Source: Amphiduros pacificus (Eukaryota > Annelida > Polychaeta > Phyllodocida > Hesionidae). Taken from it: a DNA stretch of 64,000 nt. Under the pieces are notes generated by a model, which was not told the origin of the DNA, did no database searches, and worked only from the letters and a program-made list of their open reading frames with translations. Position numbers and translations under genes: made by a program. Below, piece after piece: positions 1 through 14,366 of the stretch (the stretch's first letter is position 1; every line of letters starts with the position of its first letter). The stretch spans positions 9,794,501-9,858,500 of the forward strand of contig OX439008.1 of NCBI GenBank assembly GCA_949316495.1, given 5' to 3'.

Positions 1-834
1 AAAAATATCAAACTTTTTTTCTCTTTTAATTAGCAAAGCTTTTTTTCCCAGTGTGATAAGATATTAGTTTAAGAAGACATGCGAATATATATATTTATAT
101 TTTTTATGTCTGGATAAGCGGATAAAGTATCGTTATTGTGATGGGGGAATAGTGCAGGTTTTATTAATTAAATTGGCTAGCAATTTATACGATGAAAAAA
201 AACAACCTTATTTAACACTTTCGTAAAACACCTAATTATATATTTCGTCCCGAAAACCACTTCCGCTGAAACAAGTAAAACAGGTGGATAGAAATCTCGA
301 AGTGAATGGAATGCCAAAAATGGTGTCAACAGTTCGTGTGATGATTTGTGGTTAGGCTAATCTGTCTGTTTCCTGCTCGGTGAAGTTCTGTCAGTAGAAC
401 CATTCTATTAAGCGACAATGGGAACTGCCAATCTATCAAGTGGTAACGAATAAGGACAAAAATGCATATGATCAAAATAAATATACTTTTCTGTTTTATT
501 TTCTTTTCTCAGTACTTTTCCAAGCCCTGTTTCAATTCTTCAGATGTACGTTCCCCAAACGATGCTTCAAGCACTCAGTGACTTAACGACTCATATACAT
601 GTAAATGACGATATGAAATTCGCTGCCTTTTGTCATTATTTTACTAATGCTTGTATTATTGAATCCTTTTGTAAATACTGGGGCCAATAGGTTCTCATGG
701 AGATCAATCCAAATAGTTGATTCATCAAAGGCTCATCTGTTGTTGAGAGTTATCTTTCAGTTAGTGTAAAATAATGCAAACTGAAAATCAAAAGATTGAA
801 AAATATTGGCCATCGGCATTTGATTACACTTAAA
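1..834. other. AT-rich unassigned sequence
   Basis: I see no sustained open frame, RNA gene or repeat here. Base composition is typical AT-rich intergenic or intronic DNA. Confidence 0.5.
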
Positions 835-1048
835 TAGATTAGATTATAATAATGTGAAAATAGAACAGATTAGAAGAGATTAGATTAAGGCAGATTTGAT
901 TAGAATAGTATTGAAATTAATAGAATAGAATAGATTGGAATAGAATAAACTAGAATAGAATGGAATGGATTGGAAAAAATAGAATCATTCACAATGGATT
1001 TAGAATATATTAGAATGAAATAGATTTGAACATATTAGATTAGAATAA
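835..1048. repeat. degenerate TAGAA/GATTA simple repeat
   Basis: Purine-rich, imperfect pentamer-like repetition of TAGAA, GATTA and GGAAT-like words runs through this stretch without a fixed phase. It reads as an old, decayed simple-sequence tract. Confidence 0.6.
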
Positions 1049-1440
1049 AAAAGTTTTTATAAAGCAAAATATACAGCACCATGTGGAATTCAAATGGTTT
1101 TTCCAATTTGAAATAATTTGGCGCCATAACGGCCAGATAGACCAGGCTGAGAAACCGCAACAGTGTTTGCTAACTCCCACTGGTAGAAACACGCTACCTT
1201 CAGACCACAGACAGAGTATGCAGAGTGATAATGTCTGTTTGAACTGTGCACAGTATCTGTGCCGACTGCACTCTCCTTGAGGGTACACAGGCTGCAGTAA
1301 CTCGCCTCATCAATTCACTCTTTTATTTCACATGATATGTAAAAGCAGCAAAAAGTGAACCGCGCTTACTCTCCTTTGCATCGGGCTCAGTATATTACAC
1401 CCTCTCCGATTATGCGATGAGATATGTTCAAATAGGTCTG
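1049..1440. other. unassigned, slightly GC-richer stretch
   Basis: Short frames exist on both strands (65 codons on plus from 1083, 82 on minus from 1288), but neither shows recognisable domains or flanking splice signals that decide between them. I assign no gene. Confidence 0.35.
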
Positions 1441-1448
1441 TTCCATTA

Positions 1449-1552
1449 GCCCCGCCCCTTGAATGTATCCAACTGCACGTGCACGGTGCGATGATGTAAT
1501 TACAGCCTTTCAGTAGGACAGCACGTGCACGATACGATGACGTAACTCGAAT
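1449..1552. promoter_or_regulatory. GC box plus duplicated E-box/CRE-like module
   Basis: A GC box (GCCCCGCCCC, 1449-1458) is followed by two copies of one module 46 bp apart. Each copy has a palindromic E-box GCACGTGCAC (1475-1484 and 1521-1530), then CGATGA(T/C)GTAA. The second copy contains TGACGTAA (1538-1545), close to a CRE/ATF half-palindrome. Known binding-site classes are bHLH for CACGTG and bZIP for TGACGTAA. Promoter or enhancer function is inference; no transcript start is visible. Confidence 0.35.
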
Positions 1553-1990
1553 CTCTTGCTAATTAATATTCATGAGCTCCCAAATAGTACGACAACTGGT
1601 TGCTTCGGCGCTAGGCCTATATTGAAGAGGCCTAGTAAAGCTGGGTAAACCGCGTTCTAACAAGGAAATAAAACGGACACGCTCTGACCGGCAGAAAAAA
1701 AAAACAACAGGTGAAGGATACAAAAATAAATATCGGCCCAGCGCTGCAGGAGAATGGCTATTGAGATAGGCCATTCTCAGGAAAAAAAAGTTTTCTCCCT
1801 ACATGCCCCCTGAAAGATAAATGATCCTTCCCCCAGACTCATTGGATTCGTCCACATGAAAAGTTTTGTATACAGCTCTTAGAGATGTAAGAAATTTATG
1901 TTATAAGAAAGGCTCTGTTCTATGAATCTATACTATATCACTCAGAGACGACGAGAGCCATAGTGTAAACATTTATACGTCACCCAGCCC
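1553..1990. other. unassigned sequence
   Basis: Mixed composition with homeodomain-type ATTA words near 1560-1570. No convincing exon or repeat is seen. Confidence 0.35.
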
Positions 1991-2051
1991 GTGGGGCGGG
2001 GGTGGGGTGGGGGGGGGGGGGGGGGGGTTGGGGGGTTGGGGGGGGGGGTGG
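1991..2051 (+). repeat. G-rich tract with quadruplex potential
   Basis: About 60 bp of almost pure G on the plus strand, broken by single T or C bases, including a run of about 20 G. Many G-runs of three or more separated by short loops fit the G-quadruplex pattern. Run lengths in an assembly may be inaccurate. Confidence 0.85.
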
Positions 2052-2088
2052 ATACTTTCATAATTTTAACCCATGGGGGGAAATGTAC

Positions 2089-2159
2089 TTCTGAGATCAC
2101 GGCCTGCAGAACTCGGACCTGGCTGTCAGTATCACAGACCAGACTGGCCGACACCTCAA
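2089..2159 (-). CDS. candidate 71-nt internal exon
   Basis: On the minus strand a pyrimidine-rich acceptor (TTTCTTTGGGCAG) precedes 71 nt with much higher GC than its surroundings and a codon choice rich in G/C at third positions. Read in phase 2 it gives 23 codons starting EVSASLVCDTDSQ and ending VLQAVISE, followed by a GT (GTACAT) that could be a donor. I do not recognise the protein. The donor is weak and no neighbouring exon was matched, so it may be part of a gene running leftwards out of the window, or a chance frame. Confidence 0.33.
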
Positions 2160-3451
2160 CTGCCCAAAGAAACATAGAATTGAAATGTTTTTTTGCAAAC
2201 ATAGAATTTATGCCAGTCAGTGTAGTCTACATTTACGGCAACTTCAAAATGATGAGAAAATATAAATATTATTTTCGAAAAGGAAACTGTGACCAAATTC
2301 TTTTTTTTTTTTTTAAAGACTTTCTTTTTAATATGTTCATGATTTCTTCCCTTAGATTTCTCTATATGTTTACGAATATATGTCATTTTTCCCTTTTGGA
2401 ATTAAATGCGTTGCACACATTGAGCTTATTACTTATCCATTAATGGACAATATAATTCATAATTGATATATAATCTGCATTTATTTGATATTTGACACCA
2501 GTCCTTCCCACCATCTGTAGCTCTCATGTCCCCTGAGGGGTACTAACCTTGGCATTCTTGTAAGATATTCAGTTAGTGGGGTTATCTGAGACCTCCACCT
2601 CGCAAGTTCATAATCAAAGTTTAAAAAAAAAATGTTCAAACGTGACTAATTCACGTTTAAGAGAATGAACATGGTGGAAAAGCAATTCCAACTCCTATAT
2701 GTATGGAGGTTTTATAACTAATAAGAGGCATACGGTAAAATACTGCATGAGTCTCTGCTCTCAGGGGAAATGAATAGATCATCACCTAAGTTGTATTAAG
2801 AAACTTAACTTTGCCGGTTATTAAGTGACAAAACCAATAACAGAAGTGTTAAGTTCTCTGCACTTTACAAAGAAGAGTGAATGGTGAAGACATTTATCAT
2901 GATACCAATTTGATTAAATCAAATTCATTGATTCAGATTTAAATTGAATTTTTCCACAGATAAAATAATTCAATTATTAATAATTTTGAAAAGTTTCAAA
3001 ATTAAATTTGGTCTCATTTAATCCTTTTTAAGGCAACATACTGGCAGGATGTGTTGTATTTTAGATTCTTTTGTACTGAAAAGAAAACTGGTTTCCATGG
3101 TAATTGAACAGTGAGACAACCTTAAACATTTTAATAATTTGTACAAGATAAGAATAATAATAAAGACCAAGCCTATATCTTGACTTGTAAATAGGTGGAG
3201 TAATGTCTCACAGCCAATCAAGACTGTAGAGGGAGACGAGGGGCTCTCAGGAGACAGCTCTGGGCAGGAACCATCTGCAAACCAAATGATAACAATATGT
3301 TTGATCTCAGCCATGTGTCTATATATAATATTGCTCTTTACAAAATAGCTTTATACGAACGAAGAGAGGATTGACATTGCATTAATCAAACGATTTCGGC
3401 ACCATCTTAACTTTTCAGATTCCCTGTGGCAACACACCCCTTTAATTTCAC

Positions 3452-3480
3452 CTTGGAGTAATAATAATTATTACTCCAAG
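3452..3480. repeat. perfect 29-nt palindrome
   Basis: Two 14-nt arms, CTTGGAGTAATAAT and its exact reverse complement, flank a single A. It could form a tight hairpin or cruciform. It may be a relic of a short inverted-repeat element, but no longer arms are seen outside it. Confidence 0.8.
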
Positions 3481-4660
3481 ATTTCACTAAACACTTTTCC
3501 TGACAATTTTCTCATAGTCCCCCATGTAAACACTAAAAATCGTTTGAAATATTGCTTCAATATTTCGAGAACATTTCTATCTGTTTGTATATATTTGTTT
3601 GTTGATTTGAATGTATCATTATCTGATAACACAGAGAAATTGAAGACAATCATCAACTGATAATATAATACAGTAATATTATTTATGACATATATTTTTT
3701 GATGATATTCATGTTATATGGTTCACAATTCAAAACATTACAAAACATTAAATTTCACGTAAATGCAACATTTATATATTTATAACTTAATCCCTCTGGA
3801 AATGTAATTCTTGCTTCCGATACTCTAGTGCCATACACCCCATAACAAAGAAAAACAAAAACATGTATTGCAACAGTGTAAAGTACATGTATATTCATCC
3901 AAATTAATAATTTTTAAAATGTTTATGTATATATTTTGTATATATTTTCTTTTTTTTTGGTACGTTTTTATTGAATATATGCATTAATTGTTTTAAACTG
4001 AAAGCAATAAGAAGAGTGGCGGAAGCAAAGAATTCAATTTCCAGAGTGATCATGTTATATAGTATAGAAATATAAATGTGGCATTTTCGTGAAGTTTAAT
4101 TTGTACTGTTTTGAATTATGAACTTACCGACTTATACTAATGTCTATTATGACCAAGTATCAACCGGATTTTTGATGTAAAAAAATCTATTCAAATTATA
4201 TATATGCATTTTGTCATCATGAAATCTCCAATTGCATTTTGCTCATTTAGTCTAGTATGACATATTTATCTGGTCTATAGTAGGTATCAAAAGCTTCCTG
4301 GAAATATCTGGTGGCTGATATTTTAACAGCGATTTGGTCCGAGAACAAGAAGAGTATTTTAAATTTCAAGCTGCGTTAGAATAGTAAACTCAGCTACAAG
4401 GCAGTTATCAAACATCAACTATGTACTTTTTGTGGCATTCAATTTGGATCAACTGTCACAGTGGAAAATATATTACTTTTCCTGTAGTATATTTAATTTG
4501 CACTTTTTTCAAAATCTGTTTAGAATTGCCAGAAAAAAGAGACGTTTTGAACCATGAAATTAAAGGCATAAATATTTAAAGTGCTATTGTTATCCCTCAA
4601 TCATATATCTATCTATCTATTTCCTATTTGCCTACGGGGTATGGGGCCCTCTGATATGGT

Positions 4661-4795
4661 TTGCACTATGATGATGTATGTGTGAACATTTCAATTAAGC
4701 GCGACACACAAAAGGGTTTCTATTCCTGATTATTAATTATATATTAGTAATATTCAGGAATACATACCCCTTGAAAACATCATCATATAAAGCAC
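4661..4795. repeat. imperfect inverted repeat / MITE-like foldback
   Basis: Outer arms GCACTATGATGATGT and ACATCATCATATAAAGCAC are near reverse complements. Inner arms ATTCCTGA...TTATTA and TAATATTCAGGAAT close a hairpin around 4722-4761. The left arm contains roughly 35 nt absent from the right. A decayed non-autonomous foldback element is a reasonable inference. Confidence 0.4.
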
Positions 4796-5049
4796 AACTC
4801 CCGGCACGCAAACACAAACAGTTCTGACCTTCTAAGATAATATTAGTATATCGACTCGTATGAAAGGATTGAATAAAGTTCTAAGGTTAATCAAGAATGA
4901 ATATCGAGCGCTTGGTATCATTATAGTTAGACATACTCATAACACTGATGAGAGAATCATTGCTTCTTAATTAATGGTGTTAAATATGACGTGGTCAACG
5001 ACATTCTCATTTTATATCAGCTCTGATGTTGCCATTCATAGGATTATGG

Positions 5050-6462
<1,413 letters not shown>

Positions 6463-7738
6463 TAAAACTGGAAGAACAGGATGGTTACTGGACTCTACCT
6501 GTTACCCGAAGCTGGGAGAACAGGATGTTTACTGGACTCTACCTGTTACCTGAAGCTGGAAGAACAGGATGTTTACTGGACTCTACCTGTTACCTGAAGC
6601 TGGGAGAACAGGATGTTAACTGAACTCTACCTGTTACCTGAAGCTGGGAGAACAGGATGTTTACTGGACTCTACCTGTTACCTGAAGCTGGGAGAACAGG
6701 ATGTTAACTGAACTCTACCTGTTACCTGAAGCTGGGAGAACAGGATGTTTACTGGACTCTACCTGTTACCCGAAGCTGGAAGAACAGGATGTTTACTGGA
6801 CTCTACCTGTTACCTGAAGCTGGGAGAACAGGATGTTTACTGGACTCTACTTGTTACCTGAAGCTGGAAGAACAGGATGTTTACTGGACTCTACCTGTTA
6901 CCTGAAGCTGGGAGAACAGGATGTTTACTGGACTCTATCTGTTACCTGAAGCTGGAAGAACAGGATGTTTACTGAACTCTACCTGTTACCTGAAGCTGGG
7001 AGAACAGGATGGTTACTGGACTCTACCTGTTACCTGAAGCTGGAAGAACAGGATGTTTATATACTGGACTCTACCTGTTACCTGAAGCTGGGAGAACAGG
7101 ATGTTTACTGGACTCTACCTGTTACCTGAAGCTGGAAGAACAGGATGTTTACTGGACTCTACCTGTTATCTGAAGCTGGGAGAACAGGATGTTTATATAC
7201 TGAACTCTACCTGTTATCTGAAGCTGGGAGAACAGGATGTTTATATACTGAACTCTACCTGTTACCTGAAGCTGGGAGAACAGGATGTTTACTGGACTCT
7301 ACCTGTTACCTGAAGCTGGGAGAACAGGATGATTACTGGACTCTACCTGTTACCTGAAGCTGGAAGAACAGGATGTTTATATACTGGACTCTACCTGTTA
7401 CCTGAAGCTGGAAGAACAGGATGTTTACTGGACTCTACCTGTTACCTGAAGCTGGGAGAACAGGATGTTTACTGGACTCTATCTGTTACCTGAAGCTGGG
7501 AGAACAGGATGTTTATATATACTGAACTCTAACTGTTACCTGAAGCTGGGAGAACAGGATGTTTATATACTGAACTCTACCTGTTATCTGAAGCTGGGAG
7601 AACAGGATGTTTACTGGACTCTACCTGTTACCTGAAGCTGGGAGAACAGGATGTTTACTGGACTCTACCTGTTACCTGAAGCTGGAAGAACAGGATGTTT
7701 ACTGGACACTTCCTGTTACCTGAAGCTGGAAGAACAGG
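6463..7738. repeat. 44-bp minisatellite, about 29 copies
   Basis: The unit contains CTGAAGCTGGGAGAACAGG followed by ATGTTTACTGGACTCTACC. Unit variants include GGGAG/GGAAG, GGACTC/GAACTC and a longer form with TTTATATACTG. Each unit carries a self-complementary CCTGTT...AACAGG pair with a 15-nt loop. Short open frames in it are repeat artefacts. Confidence 0.95.
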
Positions 7739-8429
7739 GTCGCACCGGTTACATTTCTGACCGGTTACATTTCTGACCTTCACATCAATATGTAATTCAA
7801 AATTATTAATGAGAAATAAAAAACTGAATGAAAATTAGTTAAACTAGGGATAGGGTTGTCAGTTGTCAATGTGTTTTGACGCTCTTTTGTACACTGGGCA
7901 GGGAACACATAGCTGGTGAAGAATGCAAGCTGGTGAGGAAAGCAACGCTCATGTCAAATAAATATAAAGGCTGCAGTTGCCAAAAAGCTGTCTGTCTTGG
8001 ACTTTCCAAACGTGAAGGAAATTTACGAGAAAAAAATGTATAAAGCTTTACGCTACCCAAACTGTTGTCCTTTTCCTGTTTCCGGATAAATGCTTTTTGA
8101 AAAAAATTTTGATCGCTAAATTCTGAATGGTAACTCCAATTGGGATGAAGGTAGATTATACAAAATCAACGGTGAAGTCATGGAAGTGATTCCAAGCAAA
8201 TAATGGCAAGTGCTAATTGCAAAAACAAAGAAAATAAAGATTTAATCACGACTCTTTTCTGTGGACCTATCTACATCGTTTGTTTTTAATGTATTGTTCA
8301 GACCCAGGGGCCGCACAAGCCCGCTGTCTGAGATACCAGTGCTGCGATTTCTTCCTTGATCACTCTCAGTGAGGATCAGCCGAGGAGCAAAGTGTATTGT
8401 TTTTCCTTGTCCACATGCACATTGCTACT
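7739..8429. other. unassigned; short direct duplication at left edge
   Basis: Immediately after the 44-bp array there are two copies of ACCGGTTACATTTCTG (about 7745-7776). The rest shows no gene or repeat that I can support. Confidence 0.4.
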
Positions 8430-9270
8430 CCAAGTTATTATTGGTCATTATTATTACCTGAGTCTTCCTATTGGTCATCATTATTACCTGGAATCGTCCT
8501 ATTGGTCATTATTATTACCTGGAATCGTCCTATTGGTCATTATTATTACCTGAGTCTTCCTATTGGTCATTATTATTACCTGAGTCTTCCTATTGGTCAT
8601 TATTATTACCTGGAATCGTCCTATTGGTCATTATTATTACCTTGAATCGTCCTATTGGTCATTATTATTACCCTAGTCTTCCTATTGGTCATTATTATTA
8701 TCTGGAGTCTTCCTATTGGTCATTATTATTACCTGAGTCTTCCTATTGGTCATTATTATTACCTGGGTCTTCCTATTGGTCATTATTATTACCTGGGTCT
8801 TCCTATTGGTCATTATTATTACCTGGGTCTTCCTATTGGTCATTATTATTACCTGGGTCTTCCTATTGGTCATTATTATTACCTGGGTCTTCCTATTGGT
8901 CATTATTATTACCTGGGTCTTCCTATTGGTCATTATTATTACCTGGAATCGTCCTATTGGTCATTATTATTACCCTGGAATCGTCCTATTGGTCATTATT
9001 ATTACCTGGAATCGTCCTATTGGTCATTATTATTACCTGAGTCTTCCTATTGGTCATTATTATTACCTGGAATCGTCCTATTGGTCATTATTATTACCTG
9101 GGTCTTCCTATTGGTCATTATTATTACCTGGGTCTTCCTATTGGTCATTATTATTACCTGGGTCTTCCTATTGGTCATTATTATTACCCTGGAATCGTCC
9201 TATTGGTCATTCAGTATTATTACCTGGAATCGTCCTATTGGTCATTATTGTTACCCAGACTCTTCCTAGT
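8430..9270. repeat. 30/31-bp minisatellite, about 28 copies
   Basis: The unit core is CCTATTGGTCATTATTATTA, then CCTGGGTCTT or CCTGGAATCGT. The second ending adds one base, so 31-bp units shift the reading frame between 30-bp runs. A homogeneous block of GGGTCTT units lies at about 8760-8940. The long frames (up to 248 codons) are a consequence of the 30-bp period. Confidence 0.95.
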
Positions 9271-10005
9271 GGACGTTATAAAGATCACCTCATGTCTTAT
9301 TCTTTCAAAATTAACTGTCTTCCTATTTTCTATGAACTGCTATTTCTCCATTATGTATCAGACCTATTACCGTGTGGACAGTATTTAAGTCACAATATCC
9401 TGTTCTTCGTTTTATATATCTTCGCTACTTTTATTTCAAGATTATGTTTATTCTATTTATCAATTTATCAAACCTTGACAGTTTTGTTCTAAATAGATTA
9501 TAATGAAGAGGCAAATCTTTGTCTCAGTTTTGAAATCACTTGATATGATGGAAATGTTGCGAATTTCAAATTATTCCACGCTTAGGTCAGGAAAGGGTGA
9601 CATATCAATATTTCTATGAAGACTTTACTCCACAGGCTATTGCCAAACGAAACGACAAAATCAGGGATGAGCACAACATGAGCGTGTAAAATCTTCTTTA
9701 ACGCCACAATGCAATATCCAAATAAAAACAACAATGCTAGGCAATATAAAGAAGATGATGCGACAACAAATCACAATAAGCATTCAGAGGCTGAAATATC
9801 TCAGGACAAAATCATAATGAAATGGAAAACATAAAGGAGAATTAAACAGGTCTCATATTGCAGGAAGGCTTGTCGAGCGAACAATTAACACCAATTACAA
9901 TGGATGATAACAATAAAACAGTTCTTTTTGGGTTTTTTACATGGAATATGGCTTAAAAGATTATTATTTCCAACGTAGTTGTAGCCTGTACCATTAAACA
10001 GAATT
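9271..10005. other. unassigned AT-rich sequence
   Basis: No exon, RNA or repeat is evident. It separates the 30-bp and 58-bp arrays. Confidence 0.45.
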
Positions 10006-12182
10006 AAACTAGATGCACACCATGTCACACTGGGGCACATAGAATTAAGTCAACATCCCAGCACACCTATATGTGCACCATGTCACACTGGGGCACACAG
10101 AATTAAGTCAACCTCCCAGCACACCTAGATGTACACCATGTCACACTGGGGCACACAGAATTAAGTCAACCTCCCAGGACACCTAGATGTACACCATGTC
10201 ACACTGGGGCACACAGAATTAAGTCAACATCCCAGCACACCTAGGTGTACACCATGTCACACTGGGGCACACAGAATTAAGTCAACCTCCCAGAACACCT
10301 AGATGTACACCATGTCACACTGGGGCACACAGAATTAAGTCAACCTCCCAGGACACCTAGGTGTACACCATGTCACACTGGGGCACACAGAATCAAGTCA
10401 ACCTCCCAGCACACCTAGATGTACACCATGTCAAACTGGGGCACACTGAATTAAGTCAACCTCCCAGCACACCTAGATGTACACCATGTCACACTGGGGC
10501 ACACATACTTAAGCCAACCTTCCAGCACACCTAGATGTACACCATGTCACACTGGGGCACATAGAAATAAGTCAACCTCCCAGCACACCTAGATGTGCAC
10601 CATGTCACACTGGGGCACACAGAATTAAGTCAACCTCCCAGGACACCTAGATGTACACCATGTCAAACTGGGGCACACTGAATTAAGTCAACCTCCCAGC
10701 ACACCTAGATGTACACCATGTCACACTGGGGCACACATACTTAAGCCAACCTTCCAGCACACCTAGATGTACACCATGTCACACTGGGGCACATAGAAAT
10801 AAGTCAACCTCCCAGCACACCTAGATGTGCACCATGTCACACTGGGGCACACAGAATTAAGTCAACCTCCCAGGACACCTAGATGTACACCATGTCACAC
10901 TGGGGCACACAGAATTAAGTCAACCTTCCAGCACACCTAAATGTACACCATGTCACACTGGGGCACACAGAATTAAGCCAACCTCCCAGCACACCTAGAT
11001 GTACACCATGCCACACTGGGGCACACAGAATTAAGTCAACCTCCCAGCACACCTAGATGTACACCATGTCACACTGGGGCACACAGAATTAAGTCAACCT
11101 CCCAGGACACCTAGATGTGCACCATGTCACACTGGGGCACACAGAATTAAGTCAACCTTCCAGAATTAAGTCAACATCCCAGGACACCTAGGTGTACACC
11201 ATGTCACACTGGGGCACATAGAATTAAGCTAACCTCCCAGCACACCTAGATGTGCACCATGTCACACTGGGGCACACAGAATTAAGTCAACCTTCCAGCA
11301 CACCTAGATGTACACCATGTCACACTGGGGCACACAGAATTAAGTCAACCTCCCAGCACACCTAGATGTGCACCATGTCACACTGGGGCACACAGAATTA
11401 AGTCAACCTTCCAGCACACCTAGATGTACACCATGTCACACTGGGGCACACAGAATTAAGTCAACCTCCCAGGACACCTAGATGTGCACCATGTCACACT
11501 GGGGCACACAGAATTAAGTCAACCTTCCAGAATTAAGTCAACATCCCAGGACACCTAGGTGTACACCATGTCACACTGGGGCACATAGAATTAAGCCAAC
11601 CTTCCAGCACACCTAGATGTACACCATGTCACACTGGGGCACACAGAATTAAGTCAACCTCCCAGCACACCTAGATGTACACCATGTCACACTGGGGCAC
11701 ACAGAATTAAGTCAACCTTCCAGCACACCTAGATGTACACCATGTCACACTGGGGCACACAGAATTAAGCCAACATCCCAGCACACCTAGATGTACACCA
11801 TGTCACACTGGGGCACACAGAATTAAGTCAACCTCCCAGCACACCTAGATGTACACCATGTCACACTGGGGCACATATAATTAAGTCAACCTCCCAGCAC
11901 ACCTAGATGTACACCATGTCACACTGGGGCACACTGAATTAAGTCAACCTTCCAGCACACCTAGATGTACACCATGTCACACTGGGGCACACAGAATTAA
12001 GTCAACCTTCCAGTACACCTAGATGTACACCATGTCACACTGGGGCACACAGAATTAAGCCAACATCCCAGCACACCTAGATGTACACCATGTCACACTG
12101 GGGCACACAGAATTAAGTCAACCTCCCAGCACACCTAGATGTACACCATGTCACACTGGGGCACACAGAATTAAGTCAACCT
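10006..12182. repeat. 58-bp minisatellite, about 37 copies
   Basis: The unit carries CACCATGTCACACTGGGGCA, AATTAAGTCAACCTCCCAG and CACACCTAGATGTA. Higher-order duplications are visible: rare variants (TCAAACTGGGG, CACATACTTAAGCC) recur after 232 bp (4 units). A roughly 18-bp partial-unit insertion near 11160 recurs 366 bp on (6 units + 18). Another pair recurs after 290 bp (5 units). This is the pattern expected of unequal exchange or replication slippage acting on blocks. Confidence 0.95.
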
Positions 12183-12670
12183 ACGCAAGGATTATTTTAG
12201 AATTAAAAATTAAAAATACTATGTGCGTTTTCTGTACAAGTGCTCTCTTCATCTTAGAATATAAAATCTGTACAGACCAGTACTGGCATAGATACTGCAC
12301 AGGGATGGTGGCCTCCATGCGACCTCTTAATAGAGGTCTACGTGATCTAACAAGAATAAATAAATGTTTTTTGAATTTCTGAAGTTCTAAATGTCTGTGT
12401 CATATGAAAATACCTGAGTCTTCTGTTAAAGCCTGAAATCATCAATTGAACACTTTTCAACAAACTTTGCAGACACATATTACATATAGGTTTGCGGATA
12501 CAGGGGCACCTCAGATTGGGATACTCCATTTGTTTTGTCTACTGGTTTATGCCTAAAACCCTTACGAACCACAAAAGTGACCACATGCTAGTACTCATGT
12601 GACCATATACTACTGGGCAATTTCAGTATAACACAATAATAATTCTGCCAGGTGTCGATTTCAGGGTAAC
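12183..12670. other. unassigned sequence
   Basis: No gene or repeat supported. Confidence 0.4.

Positions 12671-13113
<443 letters not shown>

Positions 13114-13157
<44 letters not shown>
13114..13157. repeat. (TA)n microsatellite
   Basis: Forty-four bp of uninterrupted alternating TA. Confidence 0.95.
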
Positions 13158-13162
<5 letters not shown>

Positions 13163-13905
13163 TAGCATAATAGGAACAGAAAGCAATTACCACTTGACAT
13201 TACAATAGTTTTCTTGGGCGATCAATAATTTGTTTCACTTTTTCATCATGATGGTATTTTTGTATTGTTAAGAACTTAAAAAAGTCCAAGGGGGGTTATA
13301 TGTGCAATCAGATGTGCATAACCGATTATGTACATCTAGTGTAATGTGTTAAATATGGTGTGAGTTAAGTGTAGAAGATGGTCATATATTCTCTGACTAA
13401 GTAGTCATTAAAGCAGCTTGACATTTAATGGATCAATACTTCATCCCAAAACAAACAACAAATACTTCAAAGTTCGCGCGCATAATCAATGTACGTCTTT
13501 ATCCACAGCCTTGGGGTTATCAAATGTGAGAAATGATTGAACTTTGAAGATACTTCATTTATCTTCCTTCCTACGCAAGTCTGGTGCCATGAGTGACCCC
13601 CCGCAGATTAACCTATCTACTAGACAATGCATAACGTTCCATTGTTTGTACGCGTCTGAGAGTAAATGAACACACCTTCATGATAAACATATCACAAAAA
13701 ATGTTTAGTTTTTGTTTTGCTTTATTGAGTCAATGAGTGCGTTTTAGATTGGTGGGGATCCTCCAGTTAACTTCATCGGTGCTTCTTCAACATGTGTATT
13801 GTGAATGGCGACTAATGCATTTAAATAGAAAAACCATATTATTTTACAAACGGGAGAATTACATCTTAATGAAATAAAAGCTGTTTATATGTTCAATACA
13901 GGTAA
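13158..13905. other. unassigned AT-rich sequence
   Basis: No gene or repeat supported. Confidence 0.4.
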
Positions 13906-14037
13906 CTAATCCTGACATGGTAACCGCCATTGGTGTGGGTCGGTGGGAGATTCGGCGGCCAGTGTTAGACTGTTGTAGTTAATGGTCGATGGACAGTTCT
14001 CGTCTCGGTATATGGGAACATACACCACCGGTTTCGC
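13906..14037 (-). CDS. candidate 44-codon terminal exon
   Basis: On the minus strand a CAG at 14038-14040 precedes 132 nt with GC above its AT-rich flanks. One frame is open to a TAG at 13906-13908 and has balanced, coding-like composition (begins AKPVVYVPIYRDENC, ends HQWRLPCQD). No ATG lies in it, and an in-frame TAG sits just upstream of the CAG, so it would have to be a spliced terminal exon. The acceptor has little polypyrimidine tract. It could instead be part of an unrecognised repeat. Confidence 0.25.
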   Translation of the reverse strand, partial: AKPVVYVPIYRDENCPSTINYNSLTLAAESPTDPHQWRLPCQD

Positions 14038-14366
14038 CTGCTATTTGCTCATAGCACGTGCTCCATACACATAATGATACGCTATCTTGTATCTTATCAG
14101 TGTGTCATCGTATAACCTGATTCCAAGAAACAGATGTCATCATCACTTAATTCAAAGACTCGCTCCAAATATAACACACCTTATCAACAAGAAAGATTTG
14201 TCTGATAAAGAAATAATTCTGTACTGTGGAAAACCGTTCAAATATAAACGCGTTCAAATAGTAGGTTCTTTTTAACAAATATCAAAAATTTGAAGACATT
14301 GAAATCATGATGTTACAGTTAAGGGCATGACTATACATGTATAGATGTTTGTAATTCAAATTTGGC
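14038..14366. other. unassigned sequence
   Basis: Contains a 62-codon plus frame from 14087 without recognisable features. Just before the next array is a palindromic TTGGCGCCAA. Confidence 0.35.

Noticed and set aside
10006-12182. CRISPR-like regularly spaced repeats
   Set aside because: The units are contiguous tandem copies with no unique spacers, in a eukaryotic context.
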